Shown here piece after piece: positions 5,499 to 9,065 of a stretch of 9,065 nt of DNA. Under the pieces are notes generated by a model, which saw nothing but the letters and a program-made list of their open reading frames with translations, made no database searches and had not been told where the DNA came from. This DNA comes from Actinomycetales bacterium. Lineage in GTDB: Bacteria > Actinomycetota > Actinomycetes > Actinomycetales > Beutenbergiaceae. Positions within the stretch are counted from its first letter, which is position 1; each line of letters starts with the position of its first letter. The DNA lies in the NCBI GenBank assembly GCA_016649925.1, contig JAENWO010000086.1, positions 1 to 9,065 on the forward strand, read 5' to 3'. Made by a program: the position numbers and the translations under genes.

Positions 5499-6494
5499 GT
5501 GAGCACCACCGAGGATGTCAGCGCCGAATTCACCGAGATCGTCGAGCCCTACCGGCGGGAGCTGTTCGCGCACTGCTACCGGATGATGGGTTCGTTCCAC
5601 GACGCCGAGGACCTCGCCCAGGAGACCATGCTGCGCGCCTGGAGGGGCTACGGCGCCTTCGCCGGGGCGTCGTCGGTGCGCACGTGGCTGCACCGGATCG
5701 CCACCAACACCTGCCTGACGGCGTTGGAGTCGCGGCAGCGCCGGCCCCTGCCCACCGGGCTGGGCGCCCCGAGCACGTCCCCCGACGCCGAGCTGGTGGA
5801 ACGGGACGACATCCTCTGGCTCGAGCCGGTGCCGGACTCGGCGCTGGGCGACGCCGGCGACCCGGGCGCGATCGTCGAGATGCGCGAAACGGTGCGGCTG
5901 GCGTTCATCGCCGCCCTGCAGCACCTGCCCGCGCGGCAGCGGGCGGTGCTCGTCCTGCGCGACGTGCTGCAGTGGCGCGCGGCCGAGGTGGCCGAGACGA
6001 TCGGCGCCACCACGGCGACCGTGAACAGCCTGCTGCAGCGCGCCCGGGAGAAGATGGCCACCGTCGCACCCTCGGCGCAGGACGTCGTCGACCCGGAGTC
6101 GGCCGAGACGCGCGAGCTGCTGCGCCGGTACGTGGAAGGCTTCCAGAACTACGACGTCGACGCGCTGGTGAGCATGTTCACCGAGGACGCCGTGTGGGAG
6201 ATGCCACCGTTCGAGGGCTGGTACCAGGGGGCGGAGAACATCGGCGCGCTCATCCGGGGGCAGTGCCCCGCGGAGGCGGCCGGCGACATGGAAATGGTGC
6301 GCACCTCGGCGAACGGCCAGCCGGCGTACGGCCTGTACATGCGCTCCGAGGACGGGCAGCACCGCGCGTTCCAGCTGCAGGTCCTCGACCTCGCCCCCGG
6401 CGGGGTGCGGCACGTGGCGTGCTTCTTCGACACCACGCTCTTCGAGAGGTTCGGCCTGCCGCCCCTCCTTCGGGCGGCCGGCCGAACCGGTTAG
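5499..6494 (+). CDS. RNA polymerase sigma-70 factor, SigG-type ECF with SnoaL-like C-terminal domain
   Basis: This 331-residue extracytoplasmic-function sigma factor belongs to the SigG-like group, which carries a C-terminal SnoaL-like domain and usually lacks a cognate anti-sigma factor. Region 2 spans residues about 11-80 and includes the core-polymerase and -10 contacts in YRMMGSFHDAEDLAQETMLRAW (27-48) and VRTWLHRIATNTCL (60-73). Region 4 (about 136-186) contains LPARQRAVLVLRDVL and the recognition helix TATVNSLLQRARE. The linker holds WLEPVPD, typical of this group. The SnoaL-like fold at about 205-315 (EGFQNYDVDALVSMFTEDA, then WYQG) is thought to modulate activity in relatives. No anti-sigma gene is adjacent. 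The GTG start fits a leaderless transcript from TAGCAT at 5487-5492. It converges with a VOC gene whose stop is 25 bp away. The regulon is unknown. Confidence 0.92.
   Translation: MSTTEDVSAEFTEIVEPYRRELFAHCYRMMGSFHDAEDLAQETMLRAWRGYGAFAGASSVRTWLHRIATNTCLTALESRQRRPLPTGLGAPSTSPDAELVERDDILWLEPVPDSALGDAGDPGAIVEMRETVRLAFIAALQHLPARQRAVLVLRDVLQWRAAEVAETIGATTATVNSLLQRAREKMATVAPSAQDVVDPESAETRELLRRYVEGFQNYDVDALVSMFTEDAVWEMPPFEGWYQGAENIGALIRGQCPAEAAGDMEMVRTSANGQPAYGLYMRSEDGQHRAFQLQVLDLAPGGVRHVACFFDTTLFERFGLPPLLRAAGRTG
6458..6478 (+). terminator. Possible stem-loop at the end of the sigma factor gene
   Basis: GCCGCCC and GGGCGGC form a perfect 7-bp stem around a 7-base loop, inside the last codons of the sigma gene and just before the VOC gene that runs the other way. 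It lacks a T-run, and such stems are frequent by chance in DNA this GC-rich, so a terminator role for the convergent pair is only a possibility. Confidence 0.25.
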
Positions 6495-6519
6495 GAGGTA
6501 CCGGGACGGGCGTCCGACG

Positions 6520-6942
6520 TCACATGTCCGGCGGACCGTCCTGAGCGGCTCGGGGGTCCATCCACACGACCTCCCACACGTGGTGGTCGAGGTCGGTGAA
6601 GGATTTGGAGTACATGAAGCCGTAGTCCTGGTCCTTGCCCCACGGCTTACCGCCGGCATCGACGGCTGACGTCACGAACTCGTCGACGGCTTCGCGGGAG
6701 TCCGCCGAGATCGCCAGGAGCACCTCGCGCGTGGTGCTCGTGTCGACGATGCGGTCCTCGCCGAGGAACTCCTGGAAGCGCGCCTCCTCGAGCAGCATCG
6801 CCCACGTGGAGTCGTTGATCTCCAAGCACAGCGTGTGCTCGTCACAGAACGTCTCGTTGAAACCGAAGCCGAGCGTCGAGAAGTACGCACGGCTTGCGGT
6901 GGCGTCACTGATGGACATGTTGACGAACAGCAGACGGGACAC
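6520..6942 (-). CDS. VOC (glyoxalase/bleomycin-resistance fold) family protein
   Basis: This 140-residue protein has the vicinal-oxygen-chelate fold, built from two beta-alpha-beta-beta-beta modules. The first opens LLFVNMSISDATASRAYFSTLGF and the second includes VLLAISADSREAVDEFV, GGKPWGKDQDYGFMYSKSF and the terminal HHVWEVVWMDP strand, where the glutamate is the usual metal-ligand position. It closely resembles a widespread group annotated as lactoylglutathione lyase-like, whose true substrates are unknown. I chose the GTG at 6942 because an AAGGAGA (6955-6949) sits 7 nt before it and the family starts MSRLLFVN. The longer frame to 7014 has an arginine-rich, unlike-family extension. It converges with the sigma factor gene. 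SigG-type factors and VOC proteins may be functionally linked, but that is inference. Confidence 0.9.
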   Translation of the reverse strand: MSRLLFVNMSISDATASRAYFSTLGFGFNETFCDEHTLCLEINDSTWAMLLEEARFQEFLGEDRIVDTSTTREVLLAISADSREAVDEFVTSAVDAGGKPWGKDQDYGFMYSKSFTDLDHHVWEVVWMDPRAAQDGPPDM

Positions 6943-7020
6943 GTCGGTTCTCCTTCGATCGTTCTCTCGGACCTCCCACGGGAGGCGTACAACGGGACAG
7001 ACCACCAGCGGCACGAGAAC

Positions 7021-7203
7021 TCATCGGTGGGGGCGCTTCGACTTCCGCGCAGCGACTCTCGGCCCACACTCCCGGTTCCAACAGCTCCGCGCGACCGCGA
7101 CGCCGAGGGCGACGCGGATAACGAGACCGAGGGCGACGGCGAGGGCGAGGGCGAACAGACCGAGACGGGAGCGCACCTCGCGCGGCGTCACGATCCTCCA
7201 CAC
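7021..7203 (-). CDS. Possible small single-pass membrane protein
   Basis: This 60-codon frame encodes a hydrophobic segment of about 24 residues (LGLFALALAVALG, then LVIRVALGVAVA) after a basic start (TPREVRSRL), and a short cysteine-containing tail (CWNRECG). Third positions in the first 40 codons are about 90% G/C, as in the real genes here, which favours coding. Against it, the possible starts (GTG at 7203 or at 7191) have badly spaced ribosome-binding sites. The underlying DNA is also a simple repetitive run of GAGGGCGACG-like units that would give alternating Ala/Leu/Val by chance. I do not recognise a family. It fills the 297-bp gap between the VOC start and the nuclease gene stop; the rest of that gap shows only a small CCTCCC/GGGAGG inverted repeat at 6972-6985. 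Confidence 0.35.
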   Translation of the reverse strand: MWRIVTPREVRSRLGLFALALAVALGLVIRVALGVAVARSCWNRECGPRVAARKSKRPHR

Positions 7204-7239
7204 CTCACGCAGGGCGTGGCAGATGTAGAACGGGCGGCC

Positions 7240-8223
7240 CTACGAGCGCGCGGAGAGGTAGGCCTCCAGCACCGAGGCCGGGACGCGTCCACGGTCGGAG
7301 ACGACCAGCCCCTGCTCCAGAGCCCAGGCCCGCACGACGGCGGGACGCGGAGGCGCCGCCGGAACCGGCCCGGCCGGGGTGAGGTGTTGCGCAAAGGAGG
7401 CTGCGCCGTCGGCCGCCGACACCTCCCGCAGCGCCGCCCCGAGGAACCGGTAGCTCCACTCCTGGGCCAGCGGGCGCGTCTCGGCGAAGATCACCGGCAC
7501 CGCGGGGAAGCGTGCCTGCGCCTCCGCCAGGGCGTCGGCGACCAGCCCCGGGCGCACATGCTCGAGCTTGAACAGTGCGCTGTACCGGTCCTCGACGACG
7601 ACGGCGGCCCGCGGCAGCGCGGTCAGCTCCGCCAGGGCGTACGTCAACTTGCCGTTCGTCAGGCTGGAAGCCAGGTCCGCCAGGGACTTGCGCTCGACGG
7701 CCGCGACCACCTCCCCGTCCAGCTCGACGGCGTAGTCACCGGCGGGCAGGCGCTGCCGCCGGGTGGTGGCCTGCTGGTGGGAGAACGTGTAGGGGTACTT
7801 CTCGCCCGAGTCGACCAGGATCTCCAGCACCTGCCCCGCCGCCCGACGCGTGGGCAGGCTCACGCCCGGCCGGGCCTGCTTCGTGGTGCGCGGCGACTGC
7901 CAGAAGATCACCTCGCGCCCGCGAGCGCGAGTGAGGACGAACTGGGACCGGTTCTCCCGGCCACGGTCGAGGACGAGGTCGATCGCCGGTCCACGCTGCA
8001 CACACGTGCGGACCGGGACCCGCTCGAGGATCTCGACGTCGTCCGGCCAGCCCTGCGCGCGGTGGCAGTAGACCTTCGCCGTGCGCGGCCAGGTGTCCTT
8101 GGTCTTGAGGACCACGCCGCGGGAGCCGAGCGGAAGCCGGACCAGGTAGGGCAGCGTGCTGTCCGGTTCCGGGTTACGCCCGACGACGAACTCGAGCGGG
8201 GCGCGGAGCGCTTCGGCGTCCAT
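7240..8223 (-). CDS. ERCC4 (XPF-type) nuclease domain protein with Lsr2 C-terminal DNA-binding domain
   Basis: This 327-residue protein has three parts. Residues 1-120 form an uncharacterised N-terminal region (FVVGRNPEPDSTLPYLVRLP, then VVLKTKDTWPR). Residues about 132-230 are an XPF/ERCC4 nuclease domain with the family signature intact: D138 in ILVDSGEKYPY, G162-D163-Y164, E177-R178-K179 and D183 (VERKSLADLASSL). The same metal-dependent active site cuts branched or flap DNA in XPF, Mus81 and Hef. Residues about 293-327 (VVRAWALEQGLVVSDRGRVP and then VLEAY) match the C-terminal domain of Lsr2, the actinobacterial xenogeneic silencer, including the RGR that enters the AT-rich minor groove (311-313). 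The ATG at 8223 precedes the conserved MDAEALRAPLEFVVGR opening. There is no good ribosome-binding site, but GAGACT ends 6 nt before it, so the message may be leaderless. Whether it serves repair, recombination or cleavage of foreign DNA is unknown. Confidence 0.88.
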   Translation of the reverse strand: MDAEALRAPLEFVVGRNPEPDSTLPYLVRLPLGSRGVVLKTKDTWPRTAKVYCHRAQGWPDDVEILERVPVRTCVQRGPAIDLVLDRGRENRSQFVLTRARGREVIFWQSPRTTKQARPGVSLPTRRAAGQVLEILVDSGEKYPYTFSHQQATTRRQRLPAGDYAVELDGEVVAAVERKSLADLASSLTNGKLTYALAELTALPRAAVVVEDRYSALFKLEHVRPGLVADALAEAQARFPAVPVIFAETRPLAQEWSYRFLGAALREVSAADGAASFAQHLTPAGPVPAAPPRPAVVRAWALEQGLVVSDRGRVPASVLEAYLSARS

Positions 8224-8310
8224 GCGCCCAGTCTCGCGCACCCTGAGCGCGCTCGCGACTGACGCCGCGACGGGGAAGCTGGGGCTCGAGAGGGAACCCC
8301 TGACCGTTCC

Positions 8311-8344
8311 CCCTCGGCGCAGCGGTGCCCCCTCGGTGCAGCGG
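8311..8344. repeat. Imperfect 15-bp direct repeat upstream of the nuclease gene
   Basis: CCCTCGGCGCAGCGG (8311-8325) and CCCTCGGTGCAGCGG (8330-8344) differ at one base and recur at a 19-bp period. They lie 90-120 bp upstream of the ATG of the minus-strand nuclease gene. The position suits an operator for a regulator binding on one DNA face, but no regulator is known, and this may be chance in GC-rich DNA. Confidence 0.5.
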
Positions 8345-8357
8345 AAGGCCGGGACCG

Positions 8358-8435
8358 TTACCTGACGATCTCGCTCGTGTGGTCGGCGAAGATCTCGTCC
8401 GGCGTGCGCCCGGCGGCGAGCTCCGGGTTGGTCTC
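8358..8435 (-). pseudogene. C-terminal stub of an unidentified protein
   Basis: Read on the minus strand, 25 codons (ETNPELAAGRTPDEIFADHT, then SEIVR) end at a TAA (8360-8358). Every sense codon ends in G or C, which is strong evidence of real coding. Upstream of about 8436 the pattern breaks and IS1182-type transposase sequence begins on the other strand, so the gene was cut by a rearrangement. The family cannot be named from so few residues. It lies just upstream of, and in the same direction as, the nuclease gene. Confidence 0.5.
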
Positions 8436-8718
8436 GTTGACGTTGTGTGCGCAAGCCGGGTTGGTCTCGTCGGGTCGGGTCGCCCTTGATGGGACGAAGG
8501 TGCGGGCCAACGCGAGCCGGCATCGGGCGATGAGCTACGAGCGGATGGTGCGAGCAGAAGGTGGGCCGGCCGCGGAGGTGGATGCGCTGCTCGCGGACGC
8601 TGAGCGTCTGGACGCTGCTGAGGACACCGCTTACGGCACCGCTTACGGCACCGCTTACGGCACCGACCGGCGCGGCAATGAGCTCCCGGCCGAGCTGGCA
8701 CGCCGTGAGGGCCGGCTT
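8431..8718 (+). mobile_element. IS1182-family transposase, internal fragment
   Basis: The plus frame reads LCAQAGLVSSGRVALDGTKV followed by RANASRHRAMSYERMVRAEG, then VDALLADAERLDAAEDTAYG and RRGNELPAELARREGRL. This is the well-known middle of IS1182-family (IS5/DDE-type) transposases, covering the ALDGTKVRANAS motif, which holds a catalytic aspartate, and the helical insertion with the YERM and ELPAEL motifs. A complete transposase is about 450-550 residues. Only about 95 are present, with no start, no C-terminal DDE residues and no terminal inverted repeats that I can find. After residue REGRL the frame runs into unrelated sequence (LTPNHPTA) and stops at 8743-8745. It is a dead remnant and marks a former insertion or recombination point. 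Confidence 0.8.
8626..8661 (+). repeat. Three perfect 12-bp tandem repeats inside the transposase fragment
   Basis: ACCGCTTACGGC occurs three times without interruption and encodes TAYG three times. Family members normally have a single copy of this tetrapeptide region before the RRGDELPAEL block, so this is an in-frame expansion. The array keeps the reading frame. Confidence 0.9.
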
Positions 8719-8837
8719 CTCACGCCCAACCACCCGACGGCTTGAGCAGAGCCATGTCCTGGCACACCCGGAGTTCTGGAGTCGTGGCTGTACGCGTGCG
8801 GTACTACTGTTGCCACCCTTCCAGGTACGTACCTCAA
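8719..8837. other. Unassigned junction sequence
   Basis: Between the transposase fragment and the dehydrogenase fragment no gene is recognisable. The dehydrogenase frame runs through without a stop, but its residues (RYVPGRVATVVPHAYSHDSR) are unlike the family. It contains a perfect 12-bp palindrome, AGGTACGTACCT (8823-8834), directly at the end of the dehydrogenase homology. Confidence 0.5.
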
Positions 8838-9065
8838 CTTGATGACAACCTTGAGCGGGTCGCCCTCCCGCTCGCGCATCACCCGCAAGGCTTCCGCGAT
8901 GTCTTCAAGCCGAAACTCGTGAGTTACGAGTTCTTCCCCTCGTAGTCGCCCCATCTCGGCCAACGCCATGGCCCTCTTCACGTTGTTGCCACCCTCACCG
9001 CGCGTGGTGTACATCGTCACGTCACTGCGCACCACAGCGCTCAGGTCGAACGTCACCGGCTCGGG
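8838..9065 (-). pseudogene. Zinc-type alcohol/polyol dehydrogenase (MDR), C-terminal part, runs off the window
   Basis: The minus strand from the right edge encodes PVTFDLSAVVRSDVTMYTTR, then GEGGNNVKRAMALAEMGRLRGEELVTHEFRLEDIAEALRVM and a closing GDPLKVVIK. This is the C-terminal segment of zinc-dependent medium-chain alcohol/threonine/polyol dehydrogenases, whose usual end is KVVI(K)P followed by a stop. Here the stop is missing: the frame continues through the palindrome at 8823-8834 and about 60 unrelated codons to a stop at 8655, so the 3' end was replaced. The upstream part lies outside the window, so the enzyme may be active with an altered tail or may be dead. About 21% of third positions are A/T, noticeably more than in the intact neighbours, which hints at a different origin. 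The substrate is unknown; a tetritol or similar polyol is possible. Confidence 0.7.

Noticed and set aside
5466..6659. A 397-codon minus-strand frame across the sigma factor gene
   Set aside because: It is low complexity and Arg/His/Gly-rich, and it is covered by a clear sigma-70 gene on the plus strand.
6972..6985. CCTCCC/GGGAGG inverted repeat upstream of the VOC gene
   Set aside because: The loop is only 2-4 bases and the stem short, with no T-run and no clear promoter overlap, so it is not enough to call an operator or terminator.
6835..8262. A 475-codon open frame on the plus strand across the nuclease gene
   Set aside because: It is antisense to the ERCC4-Lsr2 gene and to the VOC start, is rich in Arg/Gly/His as expected for a shadow frame, and shows no family motif, while the minus strand has complete catalytic motifs.
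8224..8733. The long upstream extension of the ERCC4-Lsr2 frame on the minus strand
   Set aside because: Residues before the ATG at 8223 cover the direct repeats, the antisense of the IS fragment and out-of-frame stub sequence. Family-like sequence begins at the MDAEALRAPLEF start.

Overview
The window reads as chromosomal DNA of a high-GC Actinomycetota. Third codon positions are nearly all G or C, GTG starts are frequent, there is a SigG-type sigma factor carrying a SnoaL-like domain, and one protein ends in an Lsr2-type DNA-binding domain. The sequence alone does not fix the genus.

Layout. (1) Positions 1-855 are a patchwork of broken genes. They comprise an unidentified 3' end, the C-terminal third of a sugar phosphate isomerase/epimerase, the first ~22 codons of a DhaK-type dihydroxyacetone/tetrulose kinase, and a head-to-tail truncated RidA (YjgF/UK114) fragment on the opposite strand. 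(2) Positions 856-1534 hold a complete VapBC-type toxin-antitoxin pair with an inverted repeat over its probable promoter. (3) Positions 1569-4579 carry three same-strand metabolic genes: an SMP-30/gluconolactonase-like lactonase, an aldo/keto reductase and a zinc-free MDR quinone-type oxidoreductase. A 6-copy 7-bp tandem repeat lies between the first two. (4) Positions 4670-6942 hold a minus-strand pRiA4b ORF-3-like protein divergent from the sigma factor, which is probably leaderless and has a palindrome over its -10. A VOC/glyoxalase-fold protein converges on the sigma gene. (5) Positions 7021-8223 (minus) hold a possible small membrane protein and a 327-aa protein that joins an XPF/ERCC4 nuclease domain to an Lsr2 C-terminal domain. 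(6) Positions 8358-9065 are a second scar: a 25-residue C-terminal stub, an internal IS1182-family transposase fragment with an expanded TAYG repeat, a 12-bp palindrome, and the C-terminal part of a zinc-type alcohol dehydrogenase running off the window.

Taken together, an intact block (toxin-antitoxin, redox/lactone metabolism, sigma factor, nuclease) is flanked on both sides by rearranged, partly mobile-element-derived debris. The remnants at the left edge (isomerase/epimerase plus DhaK) would suit a polyol or tetritol catabolic operon, and the dehydrogenase at the right edge could belong to the same type of pathway, though that link is inference. The most unusual intact gene is the ERCC4-Lsr2 fusion: the catalytic GD...ERKxxxD motif and the Lsr2 RGR motif are both present in one chain. 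I see no tRNA, rRNA or CRISPR array.
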